Positions 20,884 to 33,528 of a stretch of 64,000 nucleotides of DNA are shown here, piece after piece. The notes under the pieces are model-generated. The model made no database searches. It was not told where the DNA came from and was given only the letters and a program-made list of their open reading frames with translations. Made by a program: the position numbers and the translations under genes. This DNA comes from Deinococcus arcticus (GTDB lineage Bacteria; Deinococcota; Deinococci; Deinococcales; Deinococcaceae). Location of the stretch: contig NZ_PYSV01000006.1 of assembly GCF_003028415.1 (NCBI RefSeq), forward strand, positions 124,001 through 188,000, read 5' to 3'. Every line of letters starts with the position of its first letter. Position 1 is the first letter of the stretch.

Positions 20884-22718
20884 ATGACGACCTTGTTAAG
20901 GCCAGATACAGACGAGGGGCGCCGTCGCCTGGGCGCCCACCTGCTTCCCGGAGGACAGGCCACGCGTTTTAGCGTGTGGAGCACCCGCGCCCGTGAGGTG
21001 CAGGTCCGGGTGAACGGTCAGACCCTGCCGCTGCAGCCGCAGGGGGACGGCTATTTTGAAGCCACGGTGCCGGTGGGCGCCGGCGCGCGCTACGCCTTTG
21101 TGCTCGACGGCCTGACCCTGCCAGACCCCTACGCCCGCTTTCTGCCCGGCGGCGTGCACGGCGAGGCCGAGGTGATCGACCCCGGCGCCTACGTGTGGCA
21201 GTACCCCGACTGGCCAGGGCGGCGCCTGGACGAGTGCGTGTTCTACGAACTCCACGTGGGCACCTTTACCCCCGAGGGCACCCTGAAGGCCGCCGCCGAG
21301 CGCCTGCCCGAACTGCGTGACCTGGGCGTGACTGCGGTGGAACTCATGCCGCTGGCGGCCTTTCCGGGCCAGCGCGGCTGGGGCTACGACGGGGTGGCGC
21401 TGTACGCCCCCTTTGCGCCCTACGGCCGCCCCGAAGACCTGATGGCCTTTGTGGACCGCGCGCACGGCCTGGGGCTGGGGGTGTTTCTGGACGTGGTGTA
21501 CAACCATTTTGGCCCGGACGGCAATTACCTCTCGGCCTACAGTCCCTCGTACTTTACCGACCGCTTTCATACCGCCTGGGGCCAGGGCCTGGACTACGCC
21601 GAGCCGCACATGCGCCGCCTGATCACCGACAACGCCCAGATGTGGCTGCGCGACTACCGCTTCGATGGCCTGCGGCTGGACGCCACCGCCTCCATGCAGG
21701 ACGACAGCCCCGAGCACATCCTCTGTGAGCTGGCGCGTGAGGTCCACGCCCTGGGTGGCCACCACCTGCTGCTGGCCGAGGACCACCGCAACCACCCTGA
21801 ACTGGTGACTGACTACGGCCTGGACGGCATCTGGGTGGACGATTTTCACCACGAAACGCGGGTGGTCATCACCGGCGAGCAGGAGGGCTACTACGGCGGT
21901 TACCGGGGCCACGCCGAGAGTCTGGCGCGCATTCTTACCCGGGGCTGGCTGTACGAGGGGCAGTTCTGGCACGTGACGGGCGAGGAACACCACCGCGGCA
22001 AACCGGCCGACGGGCTGGAAGCGCCCAGCTTCGTGTACTGCATTCAGAACCACGACCAGATTGGCAACCGCGCGCTGGGTGACCGCCTGCAGGCCTTTGA
22101 GGGCGTGACCGCCGCCGAATTCCGGGGAGCCAGCACCCTGCTGCTCTCGCTGCCCATGACCCCGCTGCTGTTTCAGGGCCAGGAGTGGATGGCGAGCACG
22201 CCCTTTCCCTTTTTCAGTGACCACCACGGCGAACTGGGCCAGATGGTGACCGAGGGGCGGCGGCGCGAATTCGCGTACTTCTCGGGCTTCAGCACCCTGG
22301 ACGTGCCGGACCCGCAGGCCGAGGCCACCTTTGAGAGCGCCAAGCTGAACTGGGCCGAGCGCGAGCAGGGCGAACACGCCCGTACCCTGGCGCTGTACCG
22401 CGCGCTGCTGCGCCTGCGCCGGGACGACCCGGTGCTCGCGGTGCGCACGCGCCGGGCCCTGTCGGCCGGCACCTTCGGCGCCCACACCGAGACCGAAGGC
22501 CTGTGGGTGCGCTGGCAGACGGACCAGGGCGAGCGGGCGCTCGTGTGGAACCTCACCGGCCAGCCGCTACGCGCCGCACATCTGAGCCTGCCCTTTGCCC
22601 TGCCGCCCCGGGTGCTGCTGCACTCCGAGGGGGACCCGGCCCAGCCGCTGGCCCTGGACACGCTCAGTCTGGCCCCCGGCGAAGCGGCCCTGCTGGCCCC
22701 GGCCCGACAGGACCAGGC

Positions 22719-22722
<4 letters not shown>
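20884..22722 (+). CDS. treZ: Malto-oligosyltrehalose trehalohydrolase
   Basis: 612 aa GH13 enzyme. The N-terminal sandwich (residues about 12-100, [19 protein letters not shown]) precedes the barrel, with [13 protein letters not shown] and [12 protein letters not shown] typical of TreZ. Catalytic residues by family: nucleophile D266 (FDGLRLDA), acid/base E299 (LLAEDHRN), and D391 (QNHDQIGNR). It releases trehalose from the maltooligosyl-trehalose made by TreY, in the cytoplasm. A strong GGGAGGAAGG sets the ATG. The treY start overlaps its stop (ATGA), so the pair is translationally coupled. Confidence 0.95.
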
Positions 22723-25577
<2,855 letters not shown>

Positions 25578-25721
25578 CGGCGGCGGGCAGAGAGTGGGAA
25601 GGGGTGAGGGGGAAAAGCATTCTGGTGGGTGTGCCTGGGACAGCGGCAGGAAGAGCACCCCACCCTGCCGGGCCTTCAGAATCTTGAGCGAATCCGGGAA
25701 ACTTTTTCGCCCTGCAGCCCG

Positions 25722-25727
25722 TATCCT
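25722..25727 (+). promoter_or_regulatory. -10 box TATCCT, leaderless start of the BAX inhibitor-1 gene
   Basis: Seven nt before ATG 25735, in the 157-bp gap after treY. Confidence 0.55.
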
Positions 25728-25734
25728 GGGGTGT

Positions 25735-26421
<687 letters not shown>

Positions 26422-26435
26422 GCGCTGACAAGCAG

Positions 26436-26472
26436 AAAACACCCCGCGAGTGTGACGCTCGCGGGGTGTTTT
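26436..26472 (+). terminator. Rho-independent terminator of the BAX inhibitor-1 gene
   Basis: AAAACACCCCGCGAG and CTCGCGGGGTGTTTT are perfect 15-bp arms around a 7-nt loop, with A and T runs at the ends. Confidence 0.92.
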
Positions 26473-26474
26473 CT

Positions 26475-26758
26475 GGCTCTGGGCTCTGGGCCATGAGCCA
26501 TGAGGAGGCCGCTGTTGGGGGCTTGATACGAATTCGGGTTGAACAGTTTTGGTCACTGTTCAACCTGAGCAGAGCGAGGAGGGAAAAACGGTTGCCGGGA
26601 AAGGAGAGATTGAATCGGCGGTGTCCCGAGTTCGATCACGGATTGAACGAAAACCTCTGCTCCTCTAGGGAACTTGGCCAGCAACCTGAAAGGCCTACAG
26701 AGAAGCCCCAAGCCCTCTCTCCCCGAACCTCATGGCCCAGAGCCCATGGCTCATGGCC
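26475..26758. repeat. Inverted repeat arms of GGGCTCTGGGCCATGAGC words (word-type repeat 3) flanking a family A element
   Basis: Left arm 26475-26504 reads GGCTCTGGGCTCTGGGCCAT then GAGCCATGAG; the right arm 26731-26758 reads CATGGCCCAGAGCCCATGGC then TCATGGCC, its reverse complement apart from word order. The 225 bp between the arms is mostly the family A repeat, so that element may have landed within the loop of an older word repeat. Confidence 0.6.
26521..26670 (+). repeat. Structured intergenic repeat, family A copy 1
   Basis: Begins TTGATACGAATTCGGG, then the hairpin GGTTGAACAG-N9-CTGTTCAACC (26536-26564), then GAGCAGAGCGAGGAGGG, AAAAACGGTTGCCGGG and a further stretch ending near CTCTGCTCCTC. 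The reverse complement of 54155-54300 has the same blocks in the same order (TTGAAGCG..CGGTTCAA, GAGCGAGGAGGAG, AAAAACGGCTTCCGGG). No ORF of its own. Confidence 0.75.
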
Positions 26759-26764
26759 TGTCCC

Positions 26765-27868
26765 CTACCGCCCGTACACACTGTTGAAATACTTCGACGC
26801 TGAATTCGCCTCGGCGCGCAGGGTGGCGAAGGGAATGACGCCAGTTTCAGCGCAGGCGGCCACCACATGCGGCAGGCCCGACGGCGTGAGGTTCAGGCCT
26901 GCTGGGCTCAGGTGGGCGGTGAAGCTGGGGGCCTCTTCGCGCAGCACATTCAGGCACTCGCGGTCCATGCCGCTCTGCACGGCCTTCAGGTACAGCTCTT
27001 TTTGCCGCGCCGGGGTGAGGCGAGGCCACAGGGCCTGCAGCGCCACCGCCTTCCCCGTCGTGCGGTCCAGAATGGCGCCCTCGGTAAAACTGTCCGGATG
27101 GGCGCCGCCGCAGTCGTAATACACGTCGTCGCGCAGGCTCAGCAGCTGTCCCTTCTGAAAGGTGAGCTGGGTGCGGACCTCATAGCCCGCCTGGGGGTCG
27201 TTCTGCAGGTCCTGCGGCAACATGGCGCGGCAGTCCAGGGTGCTCACGGCGTGGTCCAGCTGCCGGTCCTGCAGAGCCGCGTTCAGGGCCGCGCTGCCCC
27301 CGGGCACCCGGGGGTACACCACACCCGAGGCGGGTTCGCGCACGCTGCGGCCGTCTGCCGCCTTGACCCACGGGCGGTTCACCTTCAGGAACGCCATGGG
27401 GTCGCCCGTGCGCAGCGACAGCAGCCCCGGTGAGACGCCCAGCGCCAGGGGCAGCTTTTCCGGGTCCACGCGGTTCAGGGTCACGGCCAGGGGGGCCTTG
27501 CCTGGAGCCTGCCAGGTGCCCTTCAGGCCAGCAGCAGTGGGGCTCAGGCGGAAACAGCCGGTCACGACGGGTTCCGAGGCGCGTGTCTTGCGCACCGTCT
27601 CTTCCAGAATCAGGGTCTGACCGCTGCGGCGCGCTGTCAGGTCCAGGTCAATGCCCCGGCGCTCGTAGAAATAACGGGTGTCGTCCTGTGGGGCCAGCCG
27701 CAGCGCCACTGGCAGGCCGCCAATCATGCCGCGAAACAGCGCCGCGCCCTGGGTGGCCCTGGGCAACCACTCGGGCCACTCGTTCGTGCCGCCGCAGCTG
27801 CCAGGAGCCTGCGCCCCGGCCCAGCCTACTGTCAGAAGTGCCGCCGCCGTCAGATGCCGCTTTCGCAT
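26765..27868 (-). CDS. Secreted DUF3298-like (RsiV-like) protein of unknown function
   Basis: 367 aa. [21 protein letters not shown] is a signal peptide with cleavage likely after AGA. The C-terminal third has the DUF3298 pattern [20 protein letters not shown] followed by [13 protein letters not shown]. Paired cysteines (CGGTN, TGCF, LDCRA, YDCGG, RECLN, AACAE) suggest disulfides in an exported protein. The upstream half resembles nothing I know. A TACGCT -10 box (27875-27880) ends 6 nt before ATG 27868, which rules out the ATG 21 nt further upstream. Periplasmic/cell-envelope role likely; DUF3298 domains sense lysozyme in RsiV, but no sigma factor is adjacent. Confidence 0.75.
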   Translation of the reverse strand: MRKRHLTAAALLTVGWAGAQAPGSCGGTNEWPEWLPRATQGAALFRGMIGGLPVALRLAPQDDTRYFYERRGIDLDLTARRSGQTLILEETVRKTRASEPVVTGCFRLSPTAAGLKGTWQAPGKAPLAVTLNRVDPEKLPLALGVSPGLLSLRTGDPMAFLKVNRPWVKAADGRSVREPASGVVYPRVPGGSAALNAALQDRQLDHAVSTLDCRAMLPQDLQNDPQAGYEVRTQLTFQKGQLLSLRDDVYYDCGGAHPDSFTEGAILDRTTGKAVALQALWPRLTPARQKELYLKAVQSGMDRECLNVLREEAPSFTAHLSPAGLNLTPSGLPHVVAACAETGVIPFATLRAEANSASKYFNSVYGR

Positions 27869-27874
27869 GGCCGC

Positions 27875-27880
27875 AGCGTA
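27875..27880 (-). promoter_or_regulatory. -10 box TACGCT, leaderless start of the DUF3298-like gene
   Basis: Six nt before ATG 27868. Confidence 0.55.
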
Positions 27881-27925
27881 CCCCGGCATGCGGGCGCCCG
27901 GCGCACTGGGCCGCGTCCGCTTCGC

Positions 27926-28663
27926 TCAGCCCTCGTCGCTGCGCCCCTCCATGGTGCCGGTGCGCAGGAGCCTCGCCTCGCCCGGGCCAAACGGGGTGTG
28001 GGCGCACGACCACGCCACCGCCGCTTCTATGTCGTAGGCCACCGCATGGAAGGTGACGCTCCACTGGCCCCCTACCCGGTTCAGCTCCGTCCAGCGGGCG
28101 CGGGGATCGCCGTCCACCTGATCGCTGACCGACCCCGCGTTGACCACCAGCGTGTCGCCCACCCGCGTGGCCCCGGCGCGGTGGGTGTGGCCGCACAGCA
28201 CCACCCCGGCGCCCAGCGGCTCAACCAGCGCACGCAACTCCCCCGGTTCGCGGGCGCGGTAGAAGCCCGCCGGGTCCCACGCCCATAGCAGGCTCTCCCA
28301 GGCGCTCTGGGGGGTGCCGTGGCAGGCGTACAGGTCGCCGCTGCGGGCCTCCAGAGGCAGAGCCGCAATCCGGGCCAGCGCCCCTGGCGGCATATGGGCC
28401 TCCAGCCACGCGCCGTACGCGCGGGTGAGCGCACCACGCCGGCCCCCCGGCCACAGCTTTTCCTCGTTGTTGCCGCGCACCTCCAGGGCGCCACCTGCGG
28501 CCAGTTCGGCCTGCAGGGCCAGCGCGCGGGCCGGGTCGGCGCTGCCCTCAGCCTGATCGCCCAGATTCACGATCAGGTCGGGCGCTGCCGGCCGGACCCT
28601 GCGCAGCACGGCGTCCAGGGCAAAGGCATTGCCGTGTGTATCACTGATCACCGCCACCCGCAT
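27926..28663 (-). CDS. YfcE/DR-type metallophosphoesterase
   Basis: 245 aa calcineurin-like phosphoesterase. Metal-binding motifs in order: RVAVISDTHGN (D-x-H), LIVNLGDQAEG (GD), VRGNNEE (GN, with Asn-Glu where GNHD-type enzymes have His), YACHGTP, and VLCGHTHRAG (GHTH). It hydrolyses phosphodiesters with two metal ions; the natural substrate is unknown. The fold is shared by small Deinococcus phosphodiesterases. TACCCT (28673-28678) lies 9 nt before ATG 28663. Divergent from the GNAT gene. Confidence 0.85.
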   Translation of the reverse strand: MRVAVISDTHGNAFALDAVLRRVRPAAPDLIVNLGDQAEGSADPARALALQAELAAGGALEVRGNNEEKLWPGGRRGALTRAYGAWLEAHMPPGALARIAALPLEARSGDLYACHGTPQSAWESLLWAWDPAGFYRAREPGELRALVEPLGAGVVLCGHTHRAGATRVGDTLVVNAGSVSDQVDGDPRARWTELNRVGGQWSVTFHAVAYDIEAAVAWSCAHTPFGPGEARLLRTGTMEGRSDEG

Positions 28664-28706
28664 CTGGACCTCAGGGTAGCGCGTGAGGGCCGGCACCCGG
28701 CCTCTC

Positions 28707-28712
28707 TAGACT
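28707..28712 (+). promoter_or_regulatory. -10 box TAGACT in front of a 14-codon leader ORF
   Basis: Seven nt before ATG 28720, not before the GNAT start at 28758, so the transcript probably begins with the leader ORF. Confidence 0.5.
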
Positions 28713-28719
28713 GCAGTCC

Positions 28720-28764
28720 ATGCGCCCCTCCCCACGCTCTTGCTGCGGCCACCCCCCATGCTGA
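28720..28764 (+). CDS. 14-aa leader peptide overlapping the GNAT start
   Basis: Reads MRPSPRSCCGHPPC and its TGA (28762-28764) overlaps the GNAT ATG (28758) in another frame. It has ideal leaderless -10 spacing. A ribosome finishing the leader would be placed to restart at GNAT, which has no SD of its own, so translational coupling is likely. Too short to prove by sequence alone. Confidence 0.35.
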   Translation: MRPSPRSCCGHPPC

Positions 28765-29252
28765 CCATCCGCCCCCGCACCCCGGCGGACCTGCCGGTGC
28801 TGGTCGCCGCCCTGCGCGCCGTCCATGAGGCGCAGGGCTACCCCTCGCTGTGGCCCGAGGACCCCGAGGCGTTTGTAACCGGGCGCGGCGACGCCTGGGT
28901 GACCCTGTGGCGCGGGCAGCCAGCAGGACAGGTGCTGCTCTCGCCCCTGACCCCGCCGCTGCCCGCCTGGGCAAGCGTGCTGCCAGGCCCCGGGCCCCAT
29001 CTGGAAGTCAAACGGCTGTTCGTGGCCCCGGCGGCCCAGGGTCAGGGGGCCGCGCGCGCCCTGCTGGCCCACGCGGCGGCCCAGGCGCGGCAGGCGGGCG
29101 CCCGCGCGGCGCTGCAGGTGAACGAACGCAGCGCGCCGGCCACCACCCTGTACGAGCGCGAGGGCTGGCGGCGCCTGGGCCGCACCCAGGGCACCTGGCG
29201 GGAGGCCGACGGCGGGGTGCCCACCGTGCTGGTGTACGCCGCCCCGGCTTGA
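28758..29252 (+). CDS. GNAT-family N-acetyltransferase
   Basis: 164 aa. MLTIRPRTPADLPVLVAALR is a typical GNAT first strand and helix; KRLFVAPAAQGQGAARALLAHA is motif A with the acetyl-CoA pyrophosphate loop Q-G-Q-G-A; NERSAPATTLYEREGWRRLG is motif B with the conserved Asn and Tyr. It transfers an acetyl group from acetyl-CoA to an amine on an unknown substrate. The start overlaps a short leader ORF. Confidence 0.85.
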   Translation: MLTIRPRTPADLPVLVAALRAVHEAQGYPSLWPEDPEAFVTGRGDAWVTLWRGQPAGQVLLSPLTPPLPAWASVLPGPGPHLEVKRLFVAPAAQGQGAARALLAHAAAQARQAGARAALQVNERSAPATTLYEREGWRRLGRTQGTWREADGGVPTVLVYAAPA

Positions 29253-29326
29253 GGCTCGCTTCATCTGTGAACGGCCGTTTACGTGGGTTCAGGGTGTTCT
29301 TGGCTTTTCCCTGGCACCCTGAAGCC

Positions 29327-29551
<225 letters not shown>

Positions 29552-29564
29552 TCAGGAGAGGGAA

Positions 29565-29597
29565 GGGGGCCAGGGCATGCAAACCCCTGGCCCCCTC
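29565..29597 (+). terminator. Hairpin terminator after the 74-aa gene
   Basis: GGGGGCCAGGG and CCCTGGCCCCC, 11-bp perfect arms, 9-nt loop, followed by TCCCCT. Confidence 0.75.
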
Positions 29598-29608
29598 CCC
29601 TGGTGGGG

Positions 29609-29614
29609 CACCCT
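29609..29614 (+). promoter_or_regulatory. -10-like box CACCCT of the DoxX gene, leaderless
   Basis: Six nt before ATG 29621; the same GGCACCCTGAA context precedes the 74-aa gene. Confidence 0.4.
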
Positions 29615-29620
29615 GAACCC

Positions 29621-30109
29621 ATGACGCGCCCCACCCCCGGCATCCTCGCCCTGGCTGGCCTGTTCGTGGTGGCTGGGGTGCTGCATTTTGTCGCGCCAAA
29701 GCCCTTTGACCGCATCGTGCCGCCCTGGGTGCCCATCAGCCCACGCCGCGCCACGCTGCTGAGCGGCGCGGCCGAATTGCTGGGCGGCCTGGGCCTGCTG
29801 CACCCCGCCACGCGCCCGGCCGCCCGCTGGGGCCTGCTGGCGCTGCTCCTGGCGGTCTTTCCGGCCAACGTGTTTATGGCCCAGGCCCCGGACCGCTTCG
29901 GGGTCAGCCCGGCGGTGGCCTGGGGCCGTCTGCCGCTGCAACCGCTGCTGATGTGGGCCGTGTGGCGCGCCGGGCGGCGCCAAGGACATCTCTCCTCACG
30001 GTTCGACTGCTGGGGAACGCGCCGAACAGCCGCCACGCCCGGGACAACGTCCTTTCTTCGAGACTCGCTTCGCTCGGTTCACCTGCAGGATGAACGTCAT
30101 TGGGCTTAA
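29621..30109 (+). CDS. DoxX-like membrane protein with repeat-derived C-terminus
   Basis: 162 aa. The first 122 residues form a small four-segment DoxX-type membrane protein (GILALAGLFVVAGVLHF, then KPFDRIVPPWVP, LLSGAAELLGGLGLL, LPLQPLLMWAVWRAGRR). The natural end would be near AGRR. From there the frame runs through a family B intergenic repeat (29990-30103), adding about 40 residues (QGHLSSRFDCWGTRRTAATP and on) that look nothing like a protein domain, and stops at 30107-30109. The stop overlaps that of the convergent XRE gene by 4 bp through a shared TTAA. DoxX relatives are linked to thiosulfate oxidation or redox control, but function here is unknown. Confidence 0.75.
   Translation: MTRPTPGILALAGLFVVAGVLHFVAPKPFDRIVPPWVPISPRRATLLSGAAELLGGLGLLHPATRPAARWGLLALLLAVFPANVFMAQAPDRFGVSPAVAWGRLPLQPLLMWAVWRAGRRQGHLSSRFDCWGTRRTAATPGTTSFLRDSLRSVHLQDERHWA
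29990..30105 (-). repeat. Structured intergenic repeat, family B copy 1, inside the 3' end of the DoxX gene
   Basis: On the minus strand: GTTCATCCTGCAGGTGAAC (near-palindrome), CGAGCGAAGCGAGTCTCGAA, GAAAGGACGTTG, then an imperfect stem ending GTCCTT. The block AACCGAGCGAAGCGAGTCTC then GAARAAAGGACGTTG is shared with 34800-34840 with only single-base differences. Confidence 0.75.
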
Positions 30110-30327
30110 TCTGGCTCGGGCGGGCCGTCCTCCCAGGCCAGCAGGTCGCCGGGCTGGCAGTCCAGGGCGCGGCACAGGGCGTCCAGCGTGGAAAAGCGCA
30201 CCGCCCGCGCCTTGCCCGTTTTCAGAATGCTGAGGTTGGCCAGCGTAATCCCCACGCGGCCCGAGAGTTCCGACAGGGTCATGCCGCGCGCCTCCAGCAC
30301 GCGGTCAAGCTGCACACGAACCGGCAT
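30106..30327 (-). CDS. XRE-family HTH regulator (YozG-like), 73 aa
   Basis: Almost only a helix-turn-helix: LDRVLEARGMTLSELSGRVG, ITLANLSILKTGKARAVRFS, then TLDALCRALDCQPGDLLAWE. This is the small Cro/CI type that commonly accompanies DUF2975 membrane proteins. Its ATG overlaps the stop of the DUF2975 gene upstream (TAATG), making it last in a four-gene operon. It probably represses the operon through the palindrome at 32036-32052; that link is inference. Confidence 0.88.
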   Translation of the reverse strand: MPVRVQLDRVLEARGMTLSELSGRVGITLANLSILKTGKARAVRFSTLDALCRALDCQPGDLLAWEDGPPEPD

Positions 30328-31010
30328 TAAACGGTCAGGGCCTGCTCGGCGCGCAGCTGCCGCTCGGCCTCGCGCAGGTCGTGGGCGCGGCGAAACACAA
30401 CCGAGAGCACGGCCAGGGCCGCCGCCACCAGCAGCCAGGTGAAGGACAGTGAGGGCCAGACGCCGCCACCAATCACGAGGCGGGCGCCAGTGCCCAGCAG
30501 TTCGGCCCCCGGGATGCCCGTCAGGGCGTTGTCCAGCGCCCTGAACTGCCCGGTGCCCATAAACTGCCCCCAGCCCAGCACCGACCACGCCCACAGCGCC
30601 AGTTGCCACAGCAGCGCCACGCGGCTGGCCAGGGCCAGATCCTGGCTGTTGGCCAGGGCGAAGGGATCGAACAGCAGGCGGCGCAGCAGCGCAAAGCCCC
30701 GGCGGTAGATCAGCCAGGCCGAGGCCAGGGCCAGGGCTGCCATGCCCGCCACCACCAGCACCTCCTGCCCGTGCGGGAGGGGCACACTGGCGCCGGTCGT
30801 CCGGTAAACCACGTCCCCAATCTTGATCTTCAGGCTCAGCGGGGCCTCGAACCGGGCGCCGGCCTGCGGGGCCACCAGGAGCCAGAGCATGCCCGCCACG
30901 CTGAGCACCCCAGTAAGGGCCAGCCCCAGGCCCAGCAGCCCCAGTGACAGGTCCAGCACTGTGCGGGCCGTTTTCAGCGGCAGCGCGGGCAGACGGAGCC
31001 GGCGGCTCAT
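30327..31010 (-). CDS. DUF2975 membrane protein
   Basis: 227 aa, about four hydrophobic segments (residues about 18-48, 85-105, 128-148, 185-205) with the DUF2975 middle region RRGFALLRRLLFDPFALANS. ATG 31010 overlaps the preceding stop (ATGA). Third gene in the operon; followed directly by the XRE regulator, the usual pairing for this family. Role unknown. Confidence 0.82.
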   Translation of the reverse strand: MSRRLRLPALPLKTARTVLDLSLGLLGLGLALTGVLSVAGMLWLLVAPQAGARFEAPLSLKIKIGDVVYRTTGASVPLPHGQEVLVVAGMAALALASAWLIYRRGFALLRRLLFDPFALANSQDLALASRVALLWQLALWAWSVLGWGQFMGTGQFRALDNALTGIPGAELLGTGARLVIGGGVWPSLSFTWLLVAAALAVLSVVFRRAHDLREAERQLRAEQALTV

Positions 31011-31489
31011 ATAGTGAGTGCCTCGTCCCGGCGCAGCGAGGCAATGTGCCGCACCGCCACCGACAGGGACAGCAGACCCAGACCAGGAAGGCTGGCCAGC
31101 AGCGTCATCAGAGCGCCGACGCCCAGAGTGCCCAGCCACCACAGCGGCCTGAACGGCTGTTCCAGCAGACTGGTCAAGCTCTGCACTGCCAGCTCCAGCG
31201 CGCAGCCGGCCAGTTGTACCCCCCCGGCCCGCCACAGCCACAGGGCCAGCTCATCCAGCCTGCCCTGCCCACTGGCCTGGGCGGCGCGCCAGATGAACGC
31301 CAGCACCACGGCCGACAGACTGGCCCAGCCCAGGTGCTCGGTTCGCGTGGGCAGCGCCATGCCAGGGGTCAGCCACCACCACACCGCGGTACCCACGCCC
31401 AGCAGGGGCACCGCAGCGAGACACAGCAGATGCAGCCGGCGGGTGGCCCGCCGCGCGGCCAGCGGCGCCACATCGGCGGCCAGCGTCAT
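31007..31489 (-). CDS. Membrane protein, DUF2975 operon gene 2
   Basis: 160 aa, four hydrophobic segments, starting MTLAADVAPLAARRATRRLH. Ends in RHIASLRRDEALTI. Its size and layout match the gene before it, so the two are probably diverged paralogs or two halves of a complex. Both ends overlap neighbours by ATGA, indicating tight coupling. Confidence 0.75.
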   Translation of the reverse strand: MTLAADVAPLAARRATRRLHLLCLAAVPLLGVGTAVWWWLTPGMALPTRTEHLGWASLSAVVLAFIWRAAQASGQGRLDELALWLWRAGGVQLAGCALELAVQSLTSLLEQPFRPLWWLGTLGVGALMTLLASLPGLGLLSLSVAVRHIASLRRDEALTI

Positions 31490-31992
31490 CACACCACCCC
31501 CTGTGACTGGTCCACGAGGACGCGGCCTTCGTCCAGCCACCCGGCCAGCACGAGCAGCAGCAGCGGCAGGGCCAGCGCTGTCAGGCCCATCAGCAGCTGA
31601 TCGGGCGCCAGCATGGCTGCCCAGTGACCGCGGGCCTGCGCGGTGCTTCCTGGCCTCAGGGTTCCCGGCATAAGAACCAGGGCCAACCCCCAGATCGGAG
31701 CGGCATACAAGAACCGTTGCCCAGCCGCCCGCAGGCGCTCGCTGACTTCTCCGTGCAGGTGGCCGCTGCCGCGCGCGGTGGCCAGCGCCACACGCAGATG
31801 CCCGGAGGCCGACAGATTCACCACCAGCCCCAGCAGGGTCAGACCCAGCGCCGGCCCGGGCAGCCGGCCACCCGCTGTCACCAGCACCAGAGTGAGCCCG
31901 ACCACCCCCAGCCACAGCAGCCCCAGCGACAGACTGCTCCCCAGATGCAGCACCCACAGCAGCCGATCAAATGAACGTGGTACAGCCGTCAT
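31489..31992 (-). CDS. Membrane protein, first gene of the DUF2975 operon
   Basis: 167 aa with four hydrophobic segments (residues about 15-40, 44-63, 92-110, 133-155). ATG 31992 has GGGGAGGG upstream. It contains a HLHGEVSERLRAAGQRFLYA loop resembling the loop in the DUF2975 gene. It leads the operon behind the palindromic operator. Confidence 0.75.
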   Translation of the reverse strand: MTAVPRSFDRLLWVLHLGSSLSLGLLWLGVVGLTLVLVTAGGRLPGPALGLTLLGLVVNLSASGHLRVALATARGSGHLHGEVSERLRAAGQRFLYAAPIWGLALVLMPGTLRPGSTAQARGHWAAMLAPDQLLMGLTALALPLLLLVLAGWLDEGRVLVDQSQGVV

Positions 31993-32027
31993 AGCCCTCC
32001 CCTGCGGCGCAGGCCCAGCCACGCCGC

Positions 32028-32057
32028 TTATCGAGAAACGATATTATCGTTTTTCAA
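32028..32057 (-). promoter_or_regulatory. Promoter and palindromic operator of the DUF2975 operon
   Basis: On the minus strand TTGAAA (32052-32057) and TCGATA (32029-32034) are 17 bp apart as -35 and -10. The spacer holds AAACGATA-T-TATCGTTT (32036-32052), a perfect 8-bp inverted repeat, and a third TATCG half-site overlaps the -10. This is a typical repressor site. Confidence 0.6.
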
Positions 32058-32142
32058 TATGACTGGCCCCCCTGCCCCCGTCAAGCAGGGGTGCCTCTGT
32101 CCGTTCCCCGCCGGGTACACCGCGCCCTGGCCTAACGCCCGT

Positions 32143-32148
32143 TAGACT
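32143..32148 (+). promoter_or_regulatory. -10 box TAGACT of the thiolase gene, leaderless
   Basis: Six nt before ATG 32155. Confidence 0.55.
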
Positions 32149-32154
32149 CCGGCC

Positions 32155-33324
<1,170 letters not shown>

Positions 33325-33332
33325 CAGCGGAA

Positions 33333-33465
33333 CCCAGATCCACCGAGGGGTGAACCCCTCGGTGGATCTGGGGCGAACGAAGTGAGTCTCCGCCACAGAC
33401 AGCGGCAGAAGTGGAATGGAAGGGCTGGGGTTTGGCCCTTCCATGGAACTGGCAGCCGCTGTGTG
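33333..33465 (+). repeat. Structured intergenic repeat, family B copy 2, with a perfect 19-bp palindrome
   Basis: CCCAGATCCACCGAGGGGT (33333-33351) and its exact complement at 33354-33372 leave a 2-nt centre; then CGAACGAAGTGAGTCTCCG, the core motif of family B; then a long imperfect stem from CACAGACAGCGGCAGA (33394) to CAGCCGCTGTGTG (33450-33463) with inner GGAAGGGC/GCCCTTCC. The first palindrome may terminate the thiolase gene. Confidence 0.7.
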
Positions 33466-33493
33466 ACCACAGGACCCGCTGGCCGCCCCCACT

Positions 33494-33522
33494 TGGTCTT
33501 GAGGCGCGGGGGCGGCTAGCCT
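33494..33522 (+). promoter_or_regulatory. Promoter of the ankyrin gene, leaderless
   Basis: TTGGTC (33494-33499), 17-bp spacer, TAGCCT (33517-33522), then 6 nt to the ATG. Confidence 0.6.
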
Positions 33523-33528
33523 TGGCCC

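Noticed and set aside
26521..26670. Insertion sequence or MITE with terminal inverted repeats
   Set aside because: No terminal inverted repeats or target duplication could be seen, and no transposase is in the window; called only a structured repeat.
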